Positions 44,417-52,764 of a stretch of 64,000 nt of DNA are shown here, in pieces. The stretch is from Oxynema aestuarii AP17 (lineage in GTDB: Bacteria; Cyanobacteriota; Cyanobacteriia; Cyanobacteriales; Laspinemataceae), in the NCBI RefSeq assembly GCF_012295525.1, contig NZ_CP051167.1, positions 1,364,001 through 1,428,000 on the forward strand, read 5' to 3'. Numbering within the stretch: position 1 is the stretch's first letter; each line of letters opens with the position of its first letter. Both the position numbers and the translations under genes were made by a program. Under the pieces are notes generated by a model. The model was not told the DNA's origin, did not search any database, and saw only the letters and a list, made by a program, of their open reading frames with translations.

Positions 44417-44545
44417 CGGCAATGCCTTTAAAAGGCTAGCGAATGTCGGGCGATCGCGCTGCGATCTCGAACACAGAAGTTCGGAGAAAAATCGCGGTTT
44501 CAGGGACGCCAATCGCCCTTTTCGGGTTCGCCGCCTCACTCGCCG

Positions 44546-44564
44546 AAAATCTAAAATCTAAAAT
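44546..44564 (-). repeat. ATTTTAG heptamer repeat, locus 3
   Basis: Two and a half ATTTTAG units on the minus strand, just upstream of the small coiled-coil gene. Confidence 0.55.
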
Positions 44565-44567
44565 GCA

Positions 44568-44891
44568 GTGAACCCAGAGAAAGGATCGAGGGGCGTGGAA
44601 GAACAACAGCATCATCTCAACTCCATCGTCAAAGAGATTGGCGAAGCCGTGTTGGCGACGACGGAAACTGTGGAGCAATTGGCCCGGCGGGTGGACGATT
44701 TGGCGGTGCAGGTGAAACAGCAAAGCCAGCAAGTACAACAACAGGGCTATCAGATTTTTGCGTTGTGCGATGCGGTGCAAACTTTGGCCGAAGGGCAGGA
44801 TCGATCGCTGGAACGGTTAGTGCAATTGACCGACAGCGTGGAACGGCTGTTAGGGGCGATCGTTGAGGAAGAACAGGAGCCGACGGACTAA
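44568..44891 (+). CDS. uncharacterised small coiled-coil protein
   Basis: The 107-residue product is almost entirely a heptad-patterned helix (EQLARRVDDLAVQVKQQSQQVQQQGYQIFALCDAVQTLAEGQ, residues 36-77). There is no membrane segment or known domain. The start is probably GTG 44568; a GTG at 44595 is possible. It is the only plus-strand gene between two minus-strand genes and ends two bases before the stop of the convergent kinase gene. Confidence 0.6.
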   Translation: MNPEKGSRGVEEQQHHLNSIVKEIGEAVLATTETVEQLARRVDDLAVQVKQQSQQVQQQGYQIFALCDAVQTLAEGQDRSLERLVQLTDSVERLLGAIVEEEQEPTD

Positions 44892-44893
44892 AG

Positions 44894-47092
44894 TTAAGGG
44901 GAGGGAGTTTGCCAGATGTAAAGCCTTCCCCCGTCGTCTCCGGCGATCGCGGTGCGCCCGTCGGCGCTAAAGGTCAGGGAACGAATGCCGTCGGTCGCAT
45001 CGGGCAAGGTTTCGACGAGTTCCCCGGTGTTGAGATTCCACAGTTTGACGGTGGTATCGCCGCTTCCACTGGCGAGGTAACGTCCGTCTGGGGTAATGGC
45101 GATCGCGCTGACTTCCCGTTGGTGACCGTCGATGCGCCGGGTCAGCGATCCGGTGGCGACATTCCAGAGTTTAATCTCGTTAGAATTGCTGCTGACGAGA
45201 GTGCGTCCGTCTGGGGTGAAGGCGAGGGATTCGACGTAGGGGGTGTTACCGGAGAATTCCTGGATTAGAGTTTGGGTAGCGACATCCCACAGTTTGATCG
45301 TTTGGTCGGCGCTTCCACTGGCGAGGGTTTGCCCGTCGGGACTCCAGGCGATCGCCAAGACGCGATCGGTGTGTCCGGTGAGGGTGTAGCGCGTTTCTCC
45401 GGTGTCGAGATCCCAAATGCGGATGCTGCGATCGCTCTCGTAGACCCCTCCCGCCCCACTGGCGAGCCAGCGACCCCGAGGATCGAAGGCGACGGTTCGC
45501 ACTTGGTCGCGGTGACCGTACAAATTTTGCTTGACGCGACCGTTGCTTAAGTTCCACAGCAGAATTTGATTGTCCGCACTGCCACTGGCGAGGGTTTGCC
45601 CGTCGGGACTGACCGACAGACTCCATACCGGACCGCCATGACGGGCGAGGCGGCGGATTTCCTCTCCGGTCTCGACGTTCCATAATTCGATCTCGTTTTC
45701 GGCGCTGCTGGTGGCGACGATCCCGCGATCGCTGGCGACGGCGACGGCGTAAACGGGTTTGGGATGAGCGGCGATCGCCCGTTGCAGGGTAAAGGTTGTA
45801 GGAGAGGTTGTCGGCGTCGGGGTCGGGGTCGGCGTCGGCGTCGGCGTCGGCGTTGCGGTTGGTGTCGGCGTCGGCGTAGGGGTTGGGGTTGCGGTTGGTG
45901 TCGGCGTCGGTGTCGGCGTCGGATTGGGGGAGGAGGGAGCAGAAGGGGAAGCCGTGGGTACTTCAGTCGTCGGTTCGGGCGATCGGGTAGGCTCTCCAGA
46001 GGACAATTCCCCCCCTTGACGTTGCTGGGAGACCACTTGAACGCCGATAAAGCCTAAAAGGGCTAACATTCCCGCCAGAATCCACGATCGCCCCCGAGTT
46101 CCCGAGGTTTGTGTCGTCGTCGTCGAAGGGTTATACGCTTGACGGTTCACCGCCAAAGTTGCTGCGGTGGCGCTCAGGGGTGCGGTCGATCCGGTTGCCG
46201 TAGAACTGGGGAGCAGGGTATCGAGGCGTTTGAGTAACTCCACCGTCGTTTGGGGGCGATCGCCCGGTAACAGTGCCATCAACTCATCGAGTAAATCGGC
46301 AAACTCGGACGAGACTCCCGGCGCACTGTCGCGCCACAACAGCCGACCCGATCGCGGATCTTCCTGAAAGTCCGTGGGGGCTTTGGCGGTCAGCAAAAAA
46401 ACAAACGTGCGCCCTAACGCAAAAAAGTCCGATTGCGGGCGGGCGCGACCCATGGCCTGTTCCGGAGCGGTATATCCGGCGGAAACGATCCCCGTCACGG
46501 GTTTACCTTGCCCAACTTTTTGCAAATACGTTGCACTGACTTCCCGGGCGGAGCCAAAATCGATTAACGTTAAATGGCCGTCGGGTTTGAGAATAATATT
46601 CGACGGTTTGATATCGCGGTGAAAAAAGTTCTCTTGGTGGACGTAATGCAAGATCGTCACCAACTCGCGCAACCATGCGACGGCGGAGGGTTCGTCGAGG
46701 GGGCGATCGCCTCGGGAGTGCAACCACTGACTCAAGTCCTCGCCTTCGACATATTCCATCACCAACCCGTGGAGCGATCGCCCACCATTGCGCAGGGGAA
46801 AGCTAAAATAGCCGTTTCCTTTGGGAATTCCGGGACGGTCTAACGATTGCAACAGTTGAGCTTCTTGCTGAAACAGGGAAACCGCTTTCGGGTCTCCTGC
46901 GGTCAAAATTTTGAGGACTTTTCGACCCGAACCGTCGGTGACTTCGTAAGTGCGCCCGAATCCTCCCTGACCCAGTTCGCGGACGACGCGGTAGCAATCG
47001 GCAAATAGCAGCGAGGTGCCGCAACTTTGGCAAAAGCCGACCGTATCGGGATTGTGCGGATGGGAACACTCGGGATTAATGCACAGGGACAT
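44894..47092 (-). CDS. Ser/Thr protein kinase with zinc ribbon, Pro/Thr linker and WD40 propeller
   Basis: Second kinase with the architecture of the one at 7267-9492; 732 residues. N-terminal ribbon CINPECSHPHNPDTVGFCQSCG, kinase domain at about 33-290 (GQGGFGRTYEV, KVLKIL, HRDIKPSN, DFGSAREV, APEQ), one membrane segment near 335-352, then a spacer near 385-432 made almost only of Pro-Thr pairs. Seven WD40 repeats follow (from about 440 to the end). The spacer is encoded by a GGCGTC-type hexamer run at about 45800-45925 and would act as a stiff stalk between membrane and propeller. The start is ATG 47092. The kinase residues are intact; targets are unknown. Confidence 0.9.
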   Translation of the reverse strand: MSLCINPECSHPHNPDTVGFCQSCGTSLLFADCYRVVRELGQGGFGRTYEVTDGSGRKVLKILTAGDPKAVSLFQQEAQLLQSLDRPGIPKGNGYFSFPLRNGGRSLHGLVMEYVEGEDLSQWLHSRGDRPLDEPSAVAWLRELVTILHYVHQENFFHRDIKPSNIILKPDGHLTLIDFGSAREVSATYLQKVGQGKPVTGIVSAGYTAPEQAMGRARPQSDFFALGRTFVFLLTAKAPTDFQEDPRSGRLLWRDSAPGVSSEFADLLDELMALLPGDRPQTTVELLKRLDTLLPSSTATGSTAPLSATAATLAVNRQAYNPSTTTTQTSGTRGRSWILAGMLALLGFIGVQVVSQQRQGGELSSGEPTRSPEPTTEVPTASPSAPSSPNPTPTPTPTPTATPTPTPTPTPTATPTPTPTPTPTPTPTTSPTTFTLQRAIAAHPKPVYAVAVASDRGIVATSSAENEIELWNVETGEEIRRLARHGGPVWSLSVSPDGQTLASGSADNQILLWNLSNGRVKQNLYGHRDQVRTVAFDPRGRWLASGAGGVYESDRSIRIWDLDTGETRYTLTGHTDRVLAIAWSPDGQTLASGSADQTIKLWDVATQTLIQEFSGNTPYVESLAFTPDGRTLVSSNSNEIKLWNVATGSLTRRIDGHQREVSAIAITPDGRYLASGSGDTTVKLWNLNTGELVETLPDATDGIRSLTFSADGRTAIAGDDGGRLYIWQTPSP

Positions 47093-47197
47093 AAGGCAAA
47101 TGTTACCGATGGGAATAAAAGGGGGGATCCTCCGATCGCGCGATTCTCCTTTGGAGACGATGAGCGCGATCGCCGTTTCAGCGTCATCCCTGGAAGC

Positions 47198-49048
47198 TCA
47201 ATTATTATTTTCCGGGGTCGGCGTCGTTGGCGAACCGGATTCGGAAGACGGCGGGCGATCGGGTTGTGCGGGGGGTAGGGGAAGAGCTTCTCCGGCTTGT
47301 TTTAAGCGGACAAACAGGTGATGGCGGAGGGTGCGATCGTTCTCCACCGCCATTCTCAGACCGATCGCGCGAATTGCATCGAGGAATGCCCCTTGTTGGG
47401 TCGGTAGGCGCAACTCAGGCGCGTTGAGTGCGAGCAAATTTTCGACATCGATAAAAACGTAACCGTTGCTGGGGGTCGGTTGCGCCGGAACCGTACTTTG
47501 AAATAACGTGTTTGTCCTTAACGAGGTTTGGGGTTTGGGAACGATGCGATCGGCCAAAGGAGCGCCTACACTTAAAAAGGCGACATTGCCATCGAGCCAA
47601 CCGCGCGTTACGATCAGCGAACTTTGGGGAGATTGCCAGGTCACCAGTTCGCGATCGCCGATTGTTTCTCGACTGAGTTTAAATTGATACGCTTCTTGCA
47701 TTCGTTCGTCGAGTTTGGCGAGGGTTTCTTCCCCTGCTTTGACGTCACTCGCTTGCACCATCAGAACCACACTTGCGGGAAAGGTAGACGCATTGTCTTC
47801 GGCGGGGGGAATCATGGCGAGGGCAAATTCTCCCGCCATCCAACTGAGTAAATCTTGTTCTAAATCGAGATTTGTAGTAGTTTTAATCGCCGTTCGCAAC
47901 CACTGCGGGTTAATCACCGCGATCGGGTTCACGTCGATTTCGGCGACGTAATCGTTCCACAACCCTTGTAAGTTACTGCCGACGATCGCGATCGACATGG
48001 CCGCAGGCAGGCGATCGGCCATCATTTTAGCCTTATTCTCGACGCTGTAGGTTCTCTCGCTTTTCGGTCGGCGCCACATCGCACTGTCGAAGGCAATCCC
48101 GTCATTCTCGATCGTCGCCGTCGCCGCCAACCCCTGATTGGGTTGCAGTTTCGCAATTTCATCGATCCTGGCATTTTGACGGTTGAGTGAAGCCACCGCC
48201 GAAGCTACGGGGATATTAACGAAAAGACGGGCAAAGGCCCGATCGCCTTCCAGTTTTTGCCAAATTTTACCCGCGTTCGGCAAATCCGCCAGGGAAAGCG
48301 CCCCTTTGTACGTATCCACCGTGCGATCGATCCCGTAGCGACTGTTGGCGACCGCTAAAAATTTGCCGTCGAGGACGGTGACTGCATACAGATCGCTGTC
48401 GGTACCGGGATTTTCTTTAATCTCGACCCCTTTATATTCCCGAGTAGTCCAGGCGCCACTTTGCGGCGTCGGCGCGTTTTCTAAAACTTGTTGGGCCCGG
48501 GATGCATTGGCGATCGGTAAGAGTAACACGATCGATTGATTCCCCCGAGGAATGCCACTCAGGGAGGGAGTTTCGGCATTCTCCTCGCCGTTTTGTTCGG
48601 GTTCGCCTTCGCCGTCGGAATTGGCGGTCTCTCCCTCGCCTTCACTCTCGGAGACTTCTACCGGAATCGGCGGTAAAAAGGCGATCGTGATTTCTTTCCC
48701 TACCCACGGTTCGATATCCTCTTGGTAGTTATAGCCGTTGTCGCTTAAGAGGCGATCGCGCAGGGTCAACAGTTGTTCGTCAAACCAGGCTTGACTTTCC
48801 GGCGTCCCGAACTGTCTGAGTTTCTCCCACTCCCGAGAATCTGTAGACAGAGAAATACTCATCAAGGCTTCATTGGGAACTAAGGTGGTTCCCGAAGGCA
48901 GTTGGGCCGACGGTTGTTGTTTCCACAGAAACCACAACGCCGCGACGCCGCCACCAACCAGCAACCCAACTCCCGCTATCGCAACCGCTAGAGGTATTTT
49001 TTGAGGGGTTTGATTCTCAGGTTTAGATTCAGATTTACTTTCAGACAT
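47198..49048 (-). CDS. DUF3352 domain-containing protein
   Basis: Membrane-anchored protein of 616 residues with one N-terminal transmembrane helix (IPLAVAIAGVGLLVGGGVAALWFLW, residues 16-42). A large extracytoplasmic part belongs to the DUF3352 family, common in cyanobacteria and without assigned function (PNEALMSISLSTDSREWEKLRQFGTPESQAWF; VTVLDGKFLAVANSRYGIDRTVDTYKG; GEFALAMIPP). An acidic Glu-rich insertion (SESEGEGETANSDGEGEPEQNGEENAE) is near residues 135-165, and a Pro-rich end closes the protein. ATG 49048 is preferred over the frame start at 49075. It lies 105 bases upstream of the kinase on the same strand. Confidence 0.85.
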   Translation of the reverse strand: MSESKSESKPENQTPQKIPLAVAIAGVGLLVGGGVAALWFLWKQQPSAQLPSGTTLVPNEALMSISLSTDSREWEKLRQFGTPESQAWFDEQLLTLRDRLLSDNGYNYQEDIEPWVGKEITIAFLPPIPVEVSESEGEGETANSDGEGEPEQNGEENAETPSLSGIPRGNQSIVLLLPIANASRAQQVLENAPTPQSGAWTTREYKGVEIKENPGTDSDLYAVTVLDGKFLAVANSRYGIDRTVDTYKGALSLADLPNAGKIWQKLEGDRAFARLFVNIPVASAVASLNRQNARIDEIAKLQPNQGLAATATIENDGIAFDSAMWRRPKSERTYSVENKAKMMADRLPAAMSIAIVGSNLQGLWNDYVAEIDVNPIAVINPQWLRTAIKTTTNLDLEQDLLSWMAGEFALAMIPPAEDNASTFPASVVLMVQASDVKAGEETLAKLDERMQEAYQFKLSRETIGDRELVTWQSPQSSLIVTRGWLDGNVAFLSVGAPLADRIVPKPQTSLRTNTLFQSTVPAQPTPSNGYVFIDVENLLALNAPELRLPTQQGAFLDAIRAIGLRMAVENDRTLRHHLFVRLKQAGEALPLPPAQPDRPPSSESGSPTTPTPENNN

Positions 49049-49583
49049 GAAGTTCACACAGCCTCGGCAGTGCAATGTTAATTTAGCAGGTCTTCGTCGT
49101 ACCGCAGACCGAACGGTTTGTGGCTGAGGGGGTCACCTTAGCCGCTTTCCGATGCCGGATTGAAAATGCCCTAGGTTAGGATACCCGACATCAATTTAGC
49201 AGTTCCTCGTCCGCACGCCTGCCCCGAATTCATTCCTATTTTGGGGGCGCCATACAGATGGGGCGATCGCTCACTCCAGACTCTAGATTGATAGAAATCA
49301 GGGGAGTGACGAGAAATCTGTGTATTTTTCGAGACATTTTCAACCGATCCGTATGACCAGCACGGGCGATCGCTAAAATTGAGAAGATTGAGGCTGGGGC
49401 GATCGCACTTATCCTTGAAAGTTGCATCGGTTAAGCACGAAATGGGCGATCGCCTTGAACTTCTCCGCCATTATCCCCCTAAAATTAAGAGCATTCGCGT
49501 CGCGATCGACCCGTCAAATTTTGCGGTTCGTCTGGCTGTCAAGCTGTTTTATTTTTCAGTCCAATTGCTTTTTAAAAACACTC
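49049..49583. other. 535-base region upstream of the MotA-like operon
   Basis: Lies between divergent genes. An imperfect direct repeat beginning AATTTAGCAG occurs at 49079 and 49193. No separate gene is supported; the frame upstream of 49584 is an extension of the MotA-like gene without an RBS. Confidence 0.45.
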
Positions 49584-51026
49584 ATGAATCAAAAGCGTTT
49601 GTCCGATCGCCAGTTCTTACAAATGTCTCACAGTCCCCGTCAAGAATTAGAAGTCTCTATTCCCCTCGTGTTCACTCTTGCTACCGTATTGACTGGGGTG
49701 ATTTACGCCATTTTTCTCGAACGCCGACAAACTTATCTCGGGACGTTACTTTACGATCGCGGTTTTACTCAAGTCGCCGTCGTTTTCTTTGCCGGAATTG
49801 TTTTATCCTTTACTATTTTAAAATTTGTCAAACTCCAACGGGAGTTTTTTGCCCTTCGTGAAAACTGGGTTGCTGTTGATTTAGACTGGCACGATCCTCA
49901 ATCTCCTCTATTATTTCGCCTGCAAGAAAGATTACTCGCCGATGGTAGTGCGATCGCCCGCCGTTGCGCCCGCGCGATCGCCGCTTATATTCATTCTGGA
50001 AATCGTAAAGCCGCCGCCGAACTCGCCCTCGATGATTCGTCTTTTTACTTAAGTGCCTCGGAGTCATCTTATTCCCTTCCCAGAATTTTAGTATGGGCGA
50101 TTCCTTTATTAGGATTTATCGGTACGGTGATCGGAATCAGTCAAGCGGTTACTGGGTTTTCTGGCTTTTTAGAAGAAGCCGGAGAAATCGACCAAATTAA
50201 AGAGGGTATTGGCACGGTAACCAGTGGTCTTGCCGTTGCTTTCGATACCACTTTAGTCGCCTTATTTTTAAGCGTTCTCGTAATGATTCCCTTGGTTTTA
50301 GTCGAACGCTTTGAATCTCGGTTATTATTAGCGATCGATATCTATTTAAACGATCGTCTTTTGCCCCGTTTTAAAGACAGTGGAACGCCTTTAGAAAACG
50401 AACAGTTAACTCAAGCCATCGATGCGGCGATCGCCCGTCATTTACCCAGTCCGGAAGCCCTCATCGATCCGGCAAGAACCTATGCAGAACGCGCCGCCGA
50501 AGTCCTATCTCAGACATTTATCGCTCAACTCAATACCGTACAAACTCAGCATGAGAGACTCATAGAAAAACTAGATAATCTACAAGAAAAAACCTTAGAA
50601 GAACGACAAGCATTTGAGCTTAGTTTTTCTGAAAATGAAGAGAATTATCGACAGGCGATCGCCGATTTAATTACAGAAATTAACGGCACTTATCGCAAAG
50701 TTTCCGCAGAGATGGAAGCGGGAAATCGGGCGATCGCGCAAAACTTAATTCAACAAGCCGAGAAAATCGGCGATCGTCTCGAACATGCGTCTAAATCTCT
50801 TGACAGTCGCATCGCACTTTTGGAAAAGTCAAAAACCAATATTGCTCAAATCTTAGAGTTGCAAGAACGATTAGATAAAAATCTGCGATCGATTTCCAGA
50901 GACGGTCACATAGAAGCAGTTCTAGAAGAAATTAGAGAACATTTAGCCGAACTTAAACCCCTGCTAAAACAATTGAACAAACCCCGTCGGATCACTCTAG
51001 TTGAAACTGAAGATAAGATCGAGTAG
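49584..51026 (+). CDS. MotA/TolQ/ExbB-like proton-channel protein with coiled-coil tail
   Basis: Probable stator-type subunit of an ion-driven membrane motor, 480 residues. Four membrane helices: about 20-44 and 62-85, then, after a soluble loop, 160-188 (ILVWAIPLLGFIGTVIGISQAV) and 212-240 (GLAVAFDTTLVALFLSVLVMIPLVL). The last pair carries the Gly/Thr-rich pattern of MotA/TolQ/ExbB helices 3 and 4. Residues 255-480 form a long charged helical cytoplasmic tail with coiled-coil heptads (LIEKLDNLQEKTLEERQAFELSFSENEENYRQ). Ordinary ExbB and TolQ are about 230 residues with no such tail; a long tail recalls the anti-phage Zorya subunit ZorA. ATG 49584 is the first start after the hydrophobic upstream extension. 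Operon with the next two genes (18-base gap). Confidence 0.8.
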   Translation: MNQKRLSDRQFLQMSHSPRQELEVSIPLVFTLATVLTGVIYAIFLERRQTYLGTLLYDRGFTQVAVVFFAGIVLSFTILKFVKLQREFFALRENWVAVDLDWHDPQSPLLFRLQERLLADGSAIARRCARAIAAYIHSGNRKAAAELALDDSSFYLSASESSYSLPRILVWAIPLLGFIGTVIGISQAVTGFSGFLEEAGEIDQIKEGIGTVTSGLAVAFDTTLVALFLSVLVMIPLVLVERFESRLLLAIDIYLNDRLLPRFKDSGTPLENEQLTQAIDAAIARHLPSPEALIDPARTYAERAAEVLSQTFIAQLNTVQTQHERLIEKLDNLQEKTLEERQAFELSFSENEENYRQAIADLITEINGTYRKVSAEMEAGNRAIAQNLIQQAEKIGDRLEHASKSLDSRIALLEKSKTNIAQILELQERLDKNLRSISRDGHIEAVLEEIREHLAELKPLLKQLNKPRRITLVETEDKIE

Positions 51027-51044
51027 TGTTTTAGGAGTTATTTT

Positions 51045-51515
51045 ATGTACAGGCGTCGCTTTACCCGGCGATCGATCCAAATCGAACTGTTTCCCTTTTT
51101 ATCTGTTCTTGCCTGCACGATCGGGACTTTAATCTTATTAATTATTGTCGTGTCTACACAAATTTTAGGCAACGAACGAGAAGTCACTATTATTGCTCGG
51201 GGAGAAACCGGAACTAATGAAAATAAAACACCGCGATATATTGAATGTCAGCAAGATGGCGTTATTATTTATCCCCATCAAACTTTCGTCCCCTTAGCTG
51301 AAATTGACCGTCCCGATTCGGCTTTAAGCAGATTGCTAGATGAAGTCGAAAAAAACCGCGATCGCCAATATTTAATCGTCACCATGCGTCCCCAAGGAAT
51401 TGAAGTGTTCAAACGAGTGAGGGAGGCGATCGAACGTCGGGGAATTGATATCGGTTACGAACCCCTCGATGAAGGATGGCGCTTAAAAATTGAAGATGAA
51501 ATCGAGAGATTGTAA
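51045..51515 (+). CDS. ExbD/TolR-like subunit B1 (membrane Asp replaced by Ser)
   Basis: Single-pass protein of 156 residues: short basic N-terminus (MYRRRFTRRSIQIE), one membrane helix at about 17-40 (LFPFLSVLACTIGTLILLIIVV), and an extracytoplasmic domain ending in YLIVTMRPQGIEVFKRVREAIERRGIDIGYEPL. The layout and helix position match ExbD/TolR, but the proton-carrying Asp at the PxxD-like position is Ser here (FLSVL). The C-terminal pattern RP-x4-E-x-F-x3-R-x5-G-x-D-x-G-x-EPL is shared with the third gene. AGGAG lies 12 bases before ATG 51045. It should pair with the MotA-like protein; the function of the motor is unknown. Confidence 0.75.
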   Translation: MYRRRFTRRSIQIELFPFLSVLACTIGTLILLIIVVSTQILGNEREVTIIARGETGTNENKTPRYIECQQDGVIIYPHQTFVPLAEIDRPDSALSRLLDEVEKNRDRQYLIVTMRPQGIEVFKRVREAIERRGIDIGYEPLDEGWRLKIEDEIERL

Positions 51516-51529
51516 TGTGAAAAATTGTA

Positions 51530-51607
51530 GCTTGAGAGATTTTAGCTTGAGAGATTGTAGCTTGAGAGATTGTAAGTTTAGAAATTGAGATAACTTTAGA
51601 AATTGAG
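51530..51607 (+). repeat. tandem repeats in the B1-B2 gap
   Basis: Three copies of a 15-base unit (ATTGTAGCTTGAGAG and one variant with TTT for TGT) followed by two copies of an 18-base unit starting TTTAGAAATTGAGAT. They fill the 92-base gap between the two ExbD-like genes up to the second start codon. Confidence 0.7.
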
Positions 51608-52315
51608 ATGAGAAGAAGACGCCGAATTCGCCAATCTGGGATCCCCGGACAAAATTTAGATTCCTTTTTAGATATCCTTACCAACACCGTCGGCGTTTTA
51701 ATGTTTGTCGGCTTATTTATTAGTATTGTCGCCGTAGAATCCGGGACGATCGTGCGGACGCCGATTGTTTCAGAAACTCGTAAAAATGCCCATTTTTTTG
51801 AATTTAGAAATAATCGACTTCATTATCTTGATAAAGAGGAAGCCGAACGAGAAATTAATCAATTTTTCCAATCTTTACCCCAATGCTACGAACCTTACGT
51901 TCCTCCAGCCGTCGATCCGGAGATCGTCCCTTATTATTTGGATTTAATTGAAGAATATCGCCGTTGTTTGAATGTAAAAACTGCAAGAGTGGAGCAGTTT
52001 TCTGCTGAAACTACCGCCTATGAAGTCCGAATTAAACTCAATCCTACCGGACTTATTTATTTACCAAAACCTGAGTTTTCAGGTGAAACCCCTCAAGAAC
52101 TGCGATCGCCGGATTCTCAATTTAAACAAATCTTAAAACAGTTCGATCCGAGAACAGATTATCTGGCATTTATCGTCAGACCGGATAGTTTTGAAGCCTT
52201 TCGTGCAGCCAGAAAACAAGCCTGGAACGACGGATTTGATGTCGGTTGGGAACCTTTAGAACTCAATAGTATTATCGTTTTTGGGTCCGGAGGGCGGGCG
52301 ATCGGAGTTCAGTGA
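51608..52315 (+). CDS. ExbD/TolR-like subunit B2 (membrane Asp retained)
   Basis: Single-pass protein of 235 residues: basic N-terminus (MRRRRRIRQSG), membrane helix at about 18-43 with the Asp in FLDILTNTVGVLMFVGLF at the place of the ExbD/TolR proton-carrying Asp, and an extracytoplasmic region of about 190 residues. The last 50 residues (YLAFIVRPDSFEAFRAARKQAWNDGFDVGWEPL) repeat the B1 pattern, so B1 and B2 are paralogues. B2 has an extra central part with two Cys (LPQCYEPYV and EYRRCLNV) that could form a disulfide. The start ATG 51608 has only a weak RBS. It is the last gene of the module. Confidence 0.75.
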   Translation: MRRRRRIRQSGIPGQNLDSFLDILTNTVGVLMFVGLFISIVAVESGTIVRTPIVSETRKNAHFFEFRNNRLHYLDKEEAEREINQFFQSLPQCYEPYVPPAVDPEIVPYYLDLIEEYRRCLNVKTARVEQFSAETTAYEVRIKLNPTGLIYLPKPEFSGETPQELRSPDSQFKQILKQFDPRTDYLAFIVRPDSFEAFRAARKQAWNDGFDVGWEPLELNSIIVFGSGGRAIGVQ

Positions 52316-52764
52316 TTCGGTTGGAATGGACGGTTCGATCGCAGGAAGTATTATAGTATTTTTTATCATCATTAAATACATTTACGCAAGCTGTCATTTC
52401 CGTGGGAACGGGAATCGAGTAATTGTGTGACTCGCGAACTTGAGCATTTCTCTAATCCGGAAAAAGCGATCGTAATTAATCTTTTCTAAACAATTGAGTG
52501 GTTGTCTGAGGTCGATCTTTATTATCGGCCAAAAGTTCCGATCTTTTTATGAAGTTTGCGATCGCCAATCTTTTAAAATAAATCCCGTGTAGTCCAGCCA
52601 ACAGCCATCCGGATTGACTTGTCATACACTAGAATTTTGAGATCGAGCGATCGATTCAGGGGGGAGCGATCGCCTGTTGCTTTTTAACTTCTAAAATAGC
52701 AACAAATCTCATTGATTATTATTGTCATTGAGAAGATGCTTTCGTTCACCTCAACTTAACCCTT
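52316..52764. other. 449-base intergenic region upstream of pyk
   Basis: HIP1 octamers and AT-rich patches; TAGAAT at 52631-52636 is a possible -10 for pyk. No reading frame or structured leader is supported. Confidence 0.4.

Noticed and set aside
49584-52315. Assignment of the MotA-like module as a Zorya defence system
   Set aside because: Zorya needs ZorC/ZorD or ZorE and a peptidoglycan-binding ZorB; none is present. Only the long A-subunit tail is similar.
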